Notes under the pieces: model-generated
Told to the model about the DNA's origin: nothing
The model's database searches: none
What the model saw: the letters and a program-made list of their open reading frames with translations, nothing else
Origin: Gloeopeniophorella convolvens
Lineage: Eukaryota > Basidiomycota > Agaricomycetes > Russulales
Assembly: GCA_022496205.1 (NCBI GenBank)
Contig: WTXD01000312.1
Location: 1-12,693 of the forward strand
Direction: 5' to 3'
DNA length: 12,693 nucleotides
Position numbers and translations under genes: made by a program
Shown here: positions 1 through 9,478 of the stretch, one piece after another
Layout of the letters: each line of letters opens with the position of its first letter
Position numbering within the stretch: the first letter of the stretch is position 1

Positions 1-825
1 AAAGGCGTCACACGAGGGATCTCTCCGCTCACCCACAGGGTATCGCCCGCGACGGCGTGCCCTTCACTGTGCGTCTCCAGAATTCCCCCATGTGCTTCAA
101 TCTCGTCAAAGTATGGGTCAGGAGGTAGACGGCATATGACCTTTCCTGATGGAGCGGCGCAATACCACGAGCGACGGGGCGATCCGGATGCACGTCGACG
201 ACGGGCCGCTCACTGGACACCTCACCACGGAGGCTGAGAAAGGAAGTCAAACCGCCGGTATGGTCGGCATGCCAGTGAGATATCACGACACGCTCGATCT
301 GTTCGAGTGGAATGCCAAGTCCGACCACATTTCGTGAGAGCGACTTGCCCTCGGGTCCAGTGTCAAATAGTGTCAGGTGCGGCGACGCGTCGGCCGTCTC
401 TTGTGTCTCCTTAAACCCGTGCGTGACGTCAGCGCGAGCATATCGAGGTACGAAGACGCACGATCAGTGCAGAGAAACCGTGAGCCCCTACAATCGGTGG
501 AATTCAGCGCAAGGGGGAGCACGAGGGGGTTATGCCGGTGACTCACCGCAACAGAAATCCTCGAGAGGGAGAAACGGCACGCCTGTGAGAGGTCCAACTC
601 GGGACCCTGTCAACTAGATGGTGCCGCACCTCATGTGTAAAGCCGGGGCAATTTTGTCATCCTGCGATAACATTTCCCTTAGCGACGCCCGCGCGTGCGG
701 GAGAGGCGGGGAGCCGCAGTTGGTCTGATCGCGACTAACCATTCTATGGTGTTGTCCACGAGAAATGTTATTCTAAGTGAGTGCACGGGTCTGAGAACAT
801 GCACTCCCGGGTTGCGCGCTGCCAT
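1..825 (-). pseudogene. Metallo-beta-lactamase-fold hydrolase, frameshifted and cut by the left edge
   Basis: Zinc-dependent hydrolase of the MBL fold, close to the fungal proteins often labelled dihydropterin phosphate synthase-like (COG1237 type); the substrate is unknown. I read four exons: 825-740, 661-547, 487-462 and 409 to beyond 1, with introns 739-662, 546-488 and 461-410, all GT-AG and phase-consistent. Exon 1 ends in FLVDNTIEW, exon 2 in PLEDFCCG, exon 3 reads AHGFSALI, exon 4 carries LTLFDTGPEGKSLSRN and the metal-binding motif HWHADH followed by TGG, then VVDVHPDRPVARG and LWVSGEIPRVTPF at the edge. Family motifs fall in different frames: a shift lies in the CCCC run at 645-648, a second at about 596-608, and a third at about 151-156. 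The start ATG at 825 is the first after the MITE. The shifts are either true decay or assembly errors. Family assignment is firm; functional status is not. Confidence 0.85.
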
Positions 826-917
826 GGTGTGGCGGATGGGAGAGGCAGAGCTGTGTGCGAAGCCTGGAGGGGAAGTCGGAGGCGCTCCGGGTTCCCCGCG
901 TTGCGCCGAGCGCCTGT

Positions 918-988
918 CACTGGCCGATGCCAACCTCTTTGTTGGGAAAGAGCGTGGAAATAGTCAGAAAAAGAGATAACTATATCCA
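918..988 (+). repeat. Left terminal inverted repeat of the MITE
   Basis: Begins CACTGGCCGATGCC and ends GATAACTATATCCA. It matches the reverse complement of 1141-1212 over its full length. In one frame it reads ADANLFVGKERGN, close to the ADAKLFVGKERGN read from the right arm. Confidence 0.8.
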
Positions 989-1140
989 CACTCTTGTATT
1001 TCAAATATGTGTGAAAATAATTCAACTCTACTCAGAGTTTTCTCGGTGTTCGGCTCAAAAGTTAAACTATTCACGCAAATTACCCTGAAATTCAGGGAAG
1101 AAGTTAAACTTTATTTAGGTTACTTTACGCCGTAAGAGCC

Positions 1141-1212
1141 TGGATATAGTTATCCTCTTTTCTCACCATTTCCACGCTCTTTCCCGACAAAGAGTTTGGC
1201 ATCGGCCCAGTG
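1141..1212 (-). repeat. Right terminal inverted repeat of the MITE
   Basis: Reverse complement begins CACTGGGCCGATGCC and ends GATAACTATATCCA. It has one extra G relative to the left arm. On the minus strand an open frame enters this arm from outside the element (see findings). Confidence 0.8.
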
Positions 1213-1277
1213 TGTCGCGCACTTGGCCAGTTCGGCGTCGGAGTTGGAGTTGCACTCCGCGGGCGCGACCGACAGAT

Positions 1278-1454
1278 TCAGAACCGGCGGCCACGCCTCT
1301 GAGCACATTGTCGTCTTTCTTCCCGGTCCTTCTTGATCTTCGTCATTTCTCGGTTAACGCTGGCACCCTCCTGGACCTGAATTTGCGGGCTGAGCTCAGC
1401 TGCTGCCAGCTCTTCGGACGCGCCTTGTTCATCGATTCCGGCAGCGGCTGACAT
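1278..1454 (-). CDS. Doubtful short ORF, charged, 58 aa
   Basis: I do not recognise this. It starts MSAAAGIDEQGASEELAAAE, has a very charged stretch TKIKKDREERRQ that could form a helix, and stops at 1278. Codon choice looks gene-like (many GAG, AAG, CTG, GTC). Near 1308 the plausible coding signal moves to another minus-strand frame (starting CSEAWPPVLNLSVAPAE) that runs into the right arm of the MITE. It may therefore be one exon of a broken gene rather than a complete protein. No promoter or splice site decides the matter. Confidence 0.25.
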   Translation of the reverse strand: MSAAAGIDEQGASEELAAAELSPQIQVQEGASVNREMTKIKKDREERRQCAQRRGRRF

Positions 1455-1936
1455 ACACCGACGGCCCTGCTTATTACTTACTACATAGGATACGTGGCCA
1501 GACTGCCTCCGGGGTGCCACACCCTGGACCGAATGTTCACGTTCAGAGGACAGCGGGCGCGCAAATTAGACTGTGGATGGTGCGCCGCAGCCAAGGTGCG
1601 GACGCAGTCGAATCGTCCAGCAGATTCCGGGTGTCCGCCCGAGGCATGCTAGTGACTACAAGTTGACGTGCCAGTTGATTGCACGGTATTGCAGGGACCT
1701 TGGTCATTTGATATGCATCAGATCAGATCTGTTTGGAATCTTAGTATCTAAGATTTAATAGCAGACCGGCCAGATGGCCACCGTCGTCGTCGATCCACTT
1801 TTGGCCTTCTTCAACTTTTGCGGCTTCCCTCTCTTGTCCCCCTTTCTTTGACACGCTCACCCGCGCCATCACATCTCCTCCCAATTCGCAGCACAGCCAT
1901 CCATCCTCCTCTCTTCCTTCTATCTGGCGGTTCCCG
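1455..1936. other. Intergenic region before the FAM72 gene
   Basis: No gene is supported. Most of it is mixed-composition DNA. A small AT-rich patch at 1730-1760 holds a perfect inverted repeat. From about 1805 to 1936 the plus strand is strongly pyrimidine-rich (runs of CT, TCC and CTTT), which is typical of fungal core promoters and 5' leaders, and it ends at the ATG at 1937. I see no clear TATA box. Confidence 0.5.
1737..1755. repeat. Perfect 8-bp inverted repeat with 3-nt loop
   Basis: AATCTTAG (1737-1744), TAT, then CTAAGATT (1748-1755). It lies in an AT-rich patch next to the repeat ATCAGATCAGATCTG (about 1717-1731). Function unknown; too short to call an element. Confidence 0.6.
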
Positions 1937-3187
1937 ATGCCATCATTGTCTCCCACAACACCGCCTGATGTCCCTCGCTACGACAGTGGAAGTAGCCCTT
2001 CACATTACGCCGTCGCTGCCAGTCAAGCTGGTGCCATCCCCACGCAAATTATCGGACGCCACCGCTTCCATCAGCCAGCCTCTATATACGACGCTTCTTC
2101 CAATCCCTATCCTCATGCATCCTACCACCACAGAGAACACGCTCCCACAGAACGTATATTTCCCCCATCGAGTCTCAGTCTCAACAATCCCACACCGCAA
2201 GCTACACTGCCCGCCGCGCAGTACTCACCTCCCATGAGTCGTCACTCCAATTGGGCATACCCTGGCTACGCCCCATGGCACCCTGCCGGGACCTCTGCTG
2301 ATGCACAGGCCGCCGCCCCGTCCTTTCCACCGCCAGTCGCACACAAAGTATGGCTGCTGGAATGTAGGCATTGTCAGACTTTTCTTACCAATCGCGGTAT
2401 GAAGGTGCGTATGAGGTGATAAATTACTTGATCCGCTGTCATTCGGAACTGTCACCCTCTAGGCTGTTCTTCTGCTCCGCCCACATGTCCCCTTGTACTC
2501 TACGGACGCGTTGCCCGTCAATTGCTCCGCGTATTCTGCCAAGCCGAGCGCGCCTGAGTCCCTTAGGCGGCAGACAGCTGAGCAGCAGCCCCGTACGTGT
2601 GAGTGTCTGACGCAGACCCTTTGCTGTCACGGTTGCGGAAGCAATGTCGGCTACATGATCGTCATTCCAGTAAGCCTTCTGATTTCCATGCGTCCTTCTT
2701 CCATAAGGTTCGCTGAACAGCTGTCCAGTGTGCACGCTGCACATCGTCGATATCAGCGACGAATCGCGCTACAAATGGCCACCGCTTTGTTTTCCACTCG
2801 TCGGAACTCATCGCTTCTGAGCGACATTATACCCCGGGCGAACCTGGCATACTGCCCGGCTACACCGACTCGTCTTCACCTTCTCCGGGTTCTGGGCCGT
2901 CCCCGCATTCCTTCCTTCCCGGGACTCCGGAACCTGCCGGACCGTACACACCGCCAACAGCTTCTCCCGTGTCGACTTCTTCGCACAGCAGCATGCCGTC
3001 GCTCTCACCCGAGTCACCGTGTCCAGTACCATCCACCGCATTTGCAGATCCCCTGAAACCCACGACGCAGCCGTTGCGCGCCGGTGACGTGCTTTATTGG
3101 CATCACCTGTCCCGCAATGGTGAGATCCCGGGAGCTGCGAATGATCGACGTGCACGAGGGACCGGCCCAATCATGTACGATCGGTAG
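1937..3187 (+). CDS. FAM72: FAM72-family zinc-binding protein
   Basis: Exons 1937-2404, 2463-2669 and 2729-3187 (introns 2405-2462 and 2670-2728, both GT-AG, phase 0) give 377 aa with no frame break. The FAM72 core is at about residues 136-255: CRHC (143-146), then RGMKAVLLL across the first splice, LYSTD, CECL (202-205), CCHGCG (210-215), VGYMIVIP, CARC (226-229) directly after the second splice, and NGHRFVFHS. These match the Cys pairs and the RGMKAVLL, FSTD, CGxxVGY, PCxxC and FHS motifs of animal FAM72 (human about 149 aa). The paired cysteines are expected to bind zinc. Residues 1-135 and the C-terminal 120 are Pro/Ser/Thr-rich and probably disordered, so the protein is much longer than its animal relatives. 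Human FAM72A binds the uracil glycosylase UNG2; whether the fungal protein does is unknown. The start is the first ATG in frame after a CT-rich leader. Confidence 0.92.
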
Positions 3188-3983
3188 GGTAAACTGCGTT
3201 TCCTTGTACGCAGGCGAACTTGCTCTCCGTACCTGGTCGGTTTCTCCGCCGCCGAAACATCCATGATCTTACGAAGAATACGACATAGTTATGGACAAGC
3301 CCTATGATCGATGATACCCTCCACATCTGTTACAAATTTCTCTCACTGTACTGTCTTGTTTTGTCACGGGCTGTAGTTGTGCGTACTATGTACATATATG
3401 ATGCTTTCTCGTATCGTTATAGTCTTGTTTTCGTGTGCGAACTTGAGGCGCGTGCCGCGATCGGATCCAGTGTAACGCTTGACAGAAGGATGGTGGTCAA
3501 AACGCTGCATACAGGTGCGCAGTGCGCACACCGTTTACAAGCAGTGGGTCTGCGTGCTCTGTGCGGGGATCTGCGGTGCGAGAAGAACAGAACAGCAAAG
3601 CTGCGCGAACCTCCGGGCCGGGCTAGCGCCAGTGCGACTGCGATCATGTCACCGAGTCTGCTAGGACCGCAGTCTCCTCCCTGAGCTTGCTGGCATCATG
3701 CACCAGCATGCACCCTGCTGTCTTTTCTTCTTCCTTGAACTGTATTTTCCTCCTGGTGGACGCTTCTCCATGTCAGTATGCTGGGTGGGAGAGCCCATGC
3801 CTGTCTGAGAGTATTGCACGTCATTTAGCTTCGTAGTACGAGAGCTTCATTGCACAGCCCGACGTCAGGCGCTGGACTGCGCAATTAAGAGCGCGCAGCA
3901 TCTTGTCGGCCCCGCGAAGCGGTATACTTATACTTATATCCTAGTCACCCACTCGAACATCCCCACCCGCCCCCTTCCCCACC
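3188..3983. other. Intergenic region: FAM72 3' end and promoter of the next gene
   Basis: The first 250 bases after the stop are T/A-rich in places (ACTGTACTGTCTTGTTTTG, then TACATATATGATGC at about 3390) and look like a 3' UTR and polyadenylation region. The open frames across 3304-3684 have no family motifs and overlap each other on both strands. The last 60 bases are a TATA region and a C-rich leader for the gene at 3984. Confidence 0.5.
3922..3940 (+). promoter_or_regulatory. TATA-like promoter element
   Basis: GTATACTTATACTTATATC lies 44-62 bases before the ATG at 3984 and is followed by a pyrimidine-rich stretch (CCCACCCGCCCCCTTCCCC) that would hold the transcription start and a short leader. 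Spacing and composition fit a fungal TATA promoter. Confidence 0.5.
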
Positions 3984-5369
3984 ATGATCGACAAATCTCA
4001 GCAGTTTACCGACGCGCCTCCGCCCTACCAACGCGCCCTCCAAACCCCCGCAGCGCCCCCTCACGCGAAACCTCGCCCCTCGCCTGGATCGGTGCCGGTC
4101 TCTCCCCAGCCACCCCTCTTGGACCTCGATCGTCCAGCGCACCATCTGCAGGGAGGCGCCTCAACAAACAACGCACGAAAAACAACACGCGATGGTTACC
4201 AACTGCCATCTTCGGCCTCTCGAAAACTGCCAAGCAAGTCAAGGCGACATCGCAATCTATCCTCCGTGACCTCCTATCCCAGCCGCACCCCTCTGAGCAG
4301 GACTGCCTCGCTGTGCTTGCAAGCTGTGCAGAGGCATGCAGTGCGCAGGAGCTCGACTTCGCTTCTTTGCTTCAGGAGCCATTCGTTGAAGGGCATCTGC
4401 CCATTTACTGGGCGATTCTGAAGCGGCCTGCCTCTCCGGTCAAAACGGATCACACGGCACCCCCTGGCGATCCCGACGCGCTTGTTTTGGCCATTATGGA
4501 CGCGTCGCTCCCGCTCAACTCGCAGAGCATTGCTGATGCGCGTCTGGGGTGCATGACCGTATCTGACAACGCGTTGTTCGTACGTCTTGGGCAGCGCTAC
4601 GACGTCTTTGCGCAACGTCTTGGAACAGACAGGATGTTGCTCGGGGGCGCAGACGTGGTGGATACCGTCTCGGTGGAGGAGCAACGCAACGGCGGCGGTG
4701 CCTTCAGAGTGGACTTCTCGCTCGCACAATTCCAGCTCCGCATGCGCGTATCCAAGATAGCCAAGGTTGAATTCATAGCACGGGGTATGTCTCCTGGCCT
4801 CTATCATGAGGCGGTGGTGTTGACATCACGATGCTCAGGACGGCTGTGGTACCTTGCGTTCGCCGTCGCGGGAGCGGCTGGTACGCCTAATACCCACCCT
4901 ACCCGTTCCGGTGAATGGATTGCCACATTGGGCATGGGCGAGCACAGTCAGGCCACCTGGGTCGACGCCCGTCTCGTCGTTTTCGACCGATCGTTGCCGC
5001 CATCCCCATCGGCGCCTGAGATGACACCAACGGCACAACGGATGACAGTGCGCGGCCAGGCTCAGCCACCGCGACACCCAAGCTCAGCTGGCAAAGAGCG
5101 CCCCACGATCTCACTGCAACTCAAGACGGGTTCTCAACAGATAGCCCCCAATGGTCCGATCCGCGAGATTGTTGTTCCTCTTTCAAAGAGCTCATACAGC
5201 TCGAACCTGCAGAATGAGTAAGTCCACGCTGACTCGTCTCCGAATTCCCACTCACTCTGATTTCCATAGCGCGTCATCATATGTTGATTTAGATGGGACT
5301 TTGTGCGCTCAACTCGAAGTCAAGTTGAACAAGACGTCCAACCCAGATGCGAATTGTGTTATCTGCTGA
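3984..5369 (+). CDS. Unrecognised protein with N-terminal PPPY and CaaX-like C-terminus, one frameshift
   Basis: I do not recognise a named domain. Exons: 3984-4784, 4839-5217 and 5270-5369, with introns 4785-4838 (54 nt) and 5218-5269 (52 nt, GTAAGT...CATAG). The start MIDKSQQFTDAPPPYQR is in one frame, but from before about 4150 the good signal is in another: RRLNKQRTKNNTRWLPTAIF, then SKTAKQVKATSQSILRDLL, LASCAEACSAQELDF and EGHLPIYWAILKRP. A one-base loss in the C-rich stretch at 4031-4150 would explain this and gives about 426 aa. The middle has KVEFIARG joined by splicing to RLWYLAFAV. The end is LQND-ASSYVDLDGTL and finally CVIC. PPPY is a possible WW-domain ligand, and CVIC fits a CaaX prenylation box, so membrane attachment is possible. 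Residues about 15-70 and 290-350 look disordered. Confidence 0.75.
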
Positions 5370-5723
5370 CTCCGGCCCATCCGTTTCCCCTCGCCCCTTC
5401 ACGCTTCTGTGCCCTCGGACTATGCTGTAAGTAAAGACTTCGCCGTAGCCCCATCTCCCGAGCCGGCGTCTGATGTCTTCTCTGCGAACCCGAAATAGGT
5501 GTTGTAGCTACCACTTTTGCACGTTACCCCTGTGCGTCCGCTCTCGCTATCGAGATACTTGGAGATTGTTTTACTAGTGACACGTACGGAATTTACTGCG
5601 GATTCTTATATCGTCTATCTGGATGGCAATCCGAGCAAGAGGTGTATCGACATGAGCTTCCGTGAGCGCTGTTCTTATTCCATTGCGACGGGCGGCGTAT
5701 ACTCGGCGGTAGCAGCGCGGGCA
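5370..5723. other. 3' region of the upstream gene, convergent gap
   Basis: No gene is supported. GTAAGT at 5427 and AAATAG ending at 5498 frame a 72-nt intron-sized interval that could be a 3' UTR intron of the gene ending at 5369. From 5550 to 5700 there are open frames on both strands without motifs. The minus-strand gene at 5724-6079 could extend here through a further exon, but I could not fix one. Confidence 0.4.
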
Positions 5724-6079
5724 TTACGGGGCAGCAGTGCGGAGGAATGCAGGTGAAATGCCAAGAATTGCACGCGCGCGCAAGACAGGGCGGATACACG
5801 TCAACTTGGGTGCGGTAGAGGTTGTAATGGGCAGCGGAGGAGAGGGGCCATCGAAGGACGGGGACCTCGGGCCGGGGGTTGGGGAAACATCGGGCTCGGG
5901 GGACGAAGCGAGCGTACGCGCTTCTTCGCGCAACGCCTCTCTAAAAACGCATACAGGCTTGCGGGAAGGACAAGGCGACAGCCCCAACACGCATCTGTGG
6001 TTGGCTCTCTTTCGCGCGTTCATACATCGCTGGCGACTCGCGCACCCAGCGAGGTTCTCCGAGCCGCCTCGTCGGACAT
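5724..6079 (-). CDS. Small hypothetical gene, two exons
   Basis: Not recognised. Exon 1 is 6079-6026 (MSDEAARRTSLGARVASD, with A at -3 of the ATG). An intron at 6025-5937 (GTATGA...TTTTTAGAG) joins it in phase to exon 2, 5936-5724, which reads ALREEARTLASSPEPDVSP and then a Pro/Ser-rich stretch, giving 88 aa. Codon choice in exon 2 is gene-like. An alternative acceptor four bases earlier (TTTTTAG) would put exon 2 in another frame that stays open to 5593. The gene would be divergent from the lactonase, 112 bases apart, so they may share a promoter. Plus-strand open frames over the same DNA compete, so this model is weak. Confidence 0.35.
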
Positions 6080-6120
6080 TTTTCGGGCACTTCGGTGCGC
6101 ACTGGGCGCGTCATGCATCG

Positions 6121-6127
6121 TATAAGA
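6121..6127 (+). promoter_or_regulatory. TATA box of the lactonase gene
   Basis: TATAAGA lies 65-71 bases before the ATG at 6192. The position is good for a fungal TATA box. It also lies 42 bases upstream of the start of the proposed divergent gene at 6079. Confidence 0.5.
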
Positions 6128-6191
6128 TCAATAAGGCCTGCCCGTCGATAAGCTCGTCGGGGGCTTTTTCGCAACTTGACTGCTGACTGCC

Positions 6192-7363
6192 ATGACGGTC
6201 TACCGGATCCTGGTCGCGTCTTATACAGACCACGTAACAACCCTTCTCTTCGATCCCGCGGGCCCAACTCTCAAAGTTGCGTCAGAGCTTAGGGTCGGAC
6301 ACCACCCGTCCTGGCTCACCGTGCACCCCGACGACCCGTATCTCGTCTTTACGGGCCTCGAGCAAGCAGAGGGCGTCGCTGTAGCGATCAAATACGATGA
6401 AGAAGGCCGCGGCACCGTAGTTGGCGAGATTCCGAGCGGCGGCGCTGACCCTGCGTCCCTGCTCGCGGTCAAGGACACGCTCCTAGTCGGCAACGTGCGT
6501 CTCTTTCTATCTCCTGTGCGTGACCGCTGAGGGGTGATCCACGCATTAGTACTCCTCGGGAACAGTCTTGGCCGCTCCCCTATCCACGTCGCCTCCGTAC
6601 TTCCTCGATGCGCCCGCCATTTCGTTGCATTTCAAGGGCACAGGCCCGAACCCTGAGCGCCAGGAGGGCTCGCACCCGCACCACCTCGTGACCATCCCTG
6701 GGCGCACCGAGCTGCTGATTCCGGATTTGGGCGCCGATCGGACGTGGCGCGTCGTGCAGCAGTCCTCTGGCGGGCTGACGGTGCAGGGCGAGGTCGAGTA
6801 TGCGCCCGGCAGCGGGCCCCGACACGTTGTTTTCCATGGTTCGTCATCCCTGTGGTCCTCCAGTAAGTAGCAGCTGACAGGAATTCGGCTCAGAGGACAT
6901 CCTGTACACGCTGAACGAACTCACGAGCACGCTTACCGCACACCGCCTTCCGCCGCTGCCCGCGCCGCCGAAGCTTCTGAGCACGGCGTCTACCCTGCAG
7001 AACCCGCCGAAGTCGCTCGGAGAGCGCCTCGCCGCGGAGCTGCTGCTCGCGCCGCCGCTCGACGGCAGCACCACGCTGCACCTGTACGCGTCGAATCGCA
7101 ACGACCCGGGCCCGGGCGGGGACACGCTCGCCATATTTTCGCTGGACGACCCCGAGACGCCCAGGTTGGTCGAGGAGGTGCACACCGGCGTGAAGCACCT
7201 GCGCGGCTTTGCGATTTTCGGAGAGGGCAGTCGCTTTGTTATTTTGGGCGGTGCGCAGGGCGGCGGAGTCAAGGTCTGCGAGCGAACCAATGGCGGCAGA
7301 TCGCTCAAGGAGATTGCTGCGCTCGCGGATGTTGGCGCGCCGACTTCTTTCCTGCTTCTGTAA
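6192..7363 (+). CDS. Lactonase, 7-bladed beta-propeller (muconate cyclase / 6-phosphogluconolactonase type)
   Basis: Intact. Exons 6192-6494, 6550-6838 and 6894-7363, introns 6495-6549 and 6839-6893 (both 55 nt, GT-AG), total 353 aa, the usual length for this family (PF10282). It starts MTVYRILVASYTDHVTTLLF with no signal peptide, so it is probably cytosolic. Family motifs in order: VGHHPSWLTVHPDDP, SGGADPASLL, LLVGN-YSSGTV across splice 1, GSHPHH (141-146), LIPDLGADRTW (157-167), GPRHVVFHE across splice 2 (R192), YTLNEL (E206), LYASNRNDPG (R266), and VKHLRGFAIF-like KHLRGF near the end. The His, Arg, Glu and Arg in these motifs correspond by eye to residues proposed for catalysis in the Neurospora carboxy-cis,cis-muconate cyclase. 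The reaction would be lactone opening or closure, either in aromatic catabolism or on 6-phosphogluconolactone; sequence alone does not decide. Confidence 0.92.
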
Positions 7364-7627
7364 TCTATTTCTGTAACTTGACTCCCACATGTCACGATAG
7401 AGGGTTATCAAAGCAGTCAATTAGCGAATTTGTGCAATATCAGACGGGGTATTCTAAGTCGGTAGCCTTTCTAACGGGATTGCCAGAGTGTAAATGTAAA
7501 GTTCAACACACCTGTTTGTGGCTGCAAGCCAGCATCACATCACAACTTTGCTATTGAAGAATCCAATTAACGTGATATAACCCGGACCCAGTGACGATAA
7601 AGATAGAAATCTAGGTATATGGAGTAA
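7364..7627. other. Convergent intergenic region
   Basis: Separates the stops of the lactonase (plus) and the old yellow enzyme gene (minus). It is more AT-rich than the flanking genes and would carry both 3' ends. No gene seen. Confidence 0.5.
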
Positions 7628-8965
<1,338 letters not shown>

Positions 8966-9478
8966 GAGAGACGGAACGGGACGTGAGTGAATTGCGTTGA
9001 TGTCACCCCGCCCTGGCTATGCCCTCTTCTTATACCAGAGTCGAGCCATCCTGCAGCGCTTAGACGAATCATAGCAACGCCAGGAAGGGATGGGCGGGTC
9101 TGTGTGTTTGTCAGAGCGCGCACCCGTACCAAGTGAGTAAGCTGCTTGAGAGAACGATAGACGGTCGGGACACCCGGTAAGAGGATAGCCGAACAGTGTA
9201 GAGACCGAATGTCCGATAAGGGGAGGCCGAAGTGTTAAACCGAGGCTTTGCGCCAGATCGTGAGAAAGCGCCGAGGGGGCGCATCTTAATAAGTCGTTGC
9301 GCTGAGCAAGTCAGCATGAGCTCCTAGGCCTACCAGCTGACACCGGTAAGGTTCACGTTAGGACGCAACATTCGTTCCTGGGCCGACAACGGGACGAGTA
9401 TACTGTATTCGTATTTGGCAGTCATGCACCTACGAGTAAGTATACATCAAGCACCCGACCCGCCATCTCCGCGGACAC
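8966..9478. other. OYE promoter region
   Basis: No gene supported. Besides the TATA box at 9027-9034 there are two AGGGG pentamers at 9219-9223 and 9274-9278, the core of yeast stress-response elements, about 250 and 310 bases before the OYE start. Whether they act here is inference. GCGCCGAGGGGGCGC at 9269-9283 is a small GC-rich inverted repeat. The left part must hold the OYE leader and the right part the 3' end of the minus-strand gene ending at 9479. Confidence 0.4.
9027..9034 (-). promoter_or_regulatory. TATA box of the OYE gene
   Basis: TATAAGAA on the minus strand, 62-69 bases upstream of the ATG at 8965. Confidence 0.45.

Larger units (their letters stand above)
918..1212. mobile_element. 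MITE-like element, 295 bp, CACTG termini
   Basis: Two inverted arms of about 71 and 72 bp (918-988 and 1141-1212) flank an AT-rich core of about 150 bp. The arms differ by roughly six substitutions and one indel, so they are near 90% identical by eye. The ends read CACTGG and, on the other side, CCCAGTG. TGT lies directly outside both ends (915-917 and 1213-1215), which fits a 3-bp target-site duplication. CACTA/CACTG ends with 3-bp duplications are known for the CMC (En/Spm, CACTA) superfamily, so I infer a non-autonomous element of that kind. The core has no transposase. It contains a 7-bp hairpin at 1083-1097 and two copies of AGTTAAACT. With only one copy in view, element status rests on structure alone. 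Confidence 0.7.

Noticed and set aside
1818..2237. 139-aa plus-strand frame overlapping the FAM72 start
   Set aside because: Different frame from the FAM72 core, no splice route into it; the frame from 1937 joins the core directly.
3304..3684. Plus-strand 126-aa open frame, and a minus-strand frame opposite it
   Set aside because: No motif, lies in the likely 3' region of the FAM72 gene, and both strands are equally open.
4004..4053. Possible 50-nt intron (GTTTAC...GCAG) that would restore frame in the 3984 gene
   Set aside because: Length fits, but the donor is poor and it would remove the PPPY motif; kept only as an alternative to a base loss.
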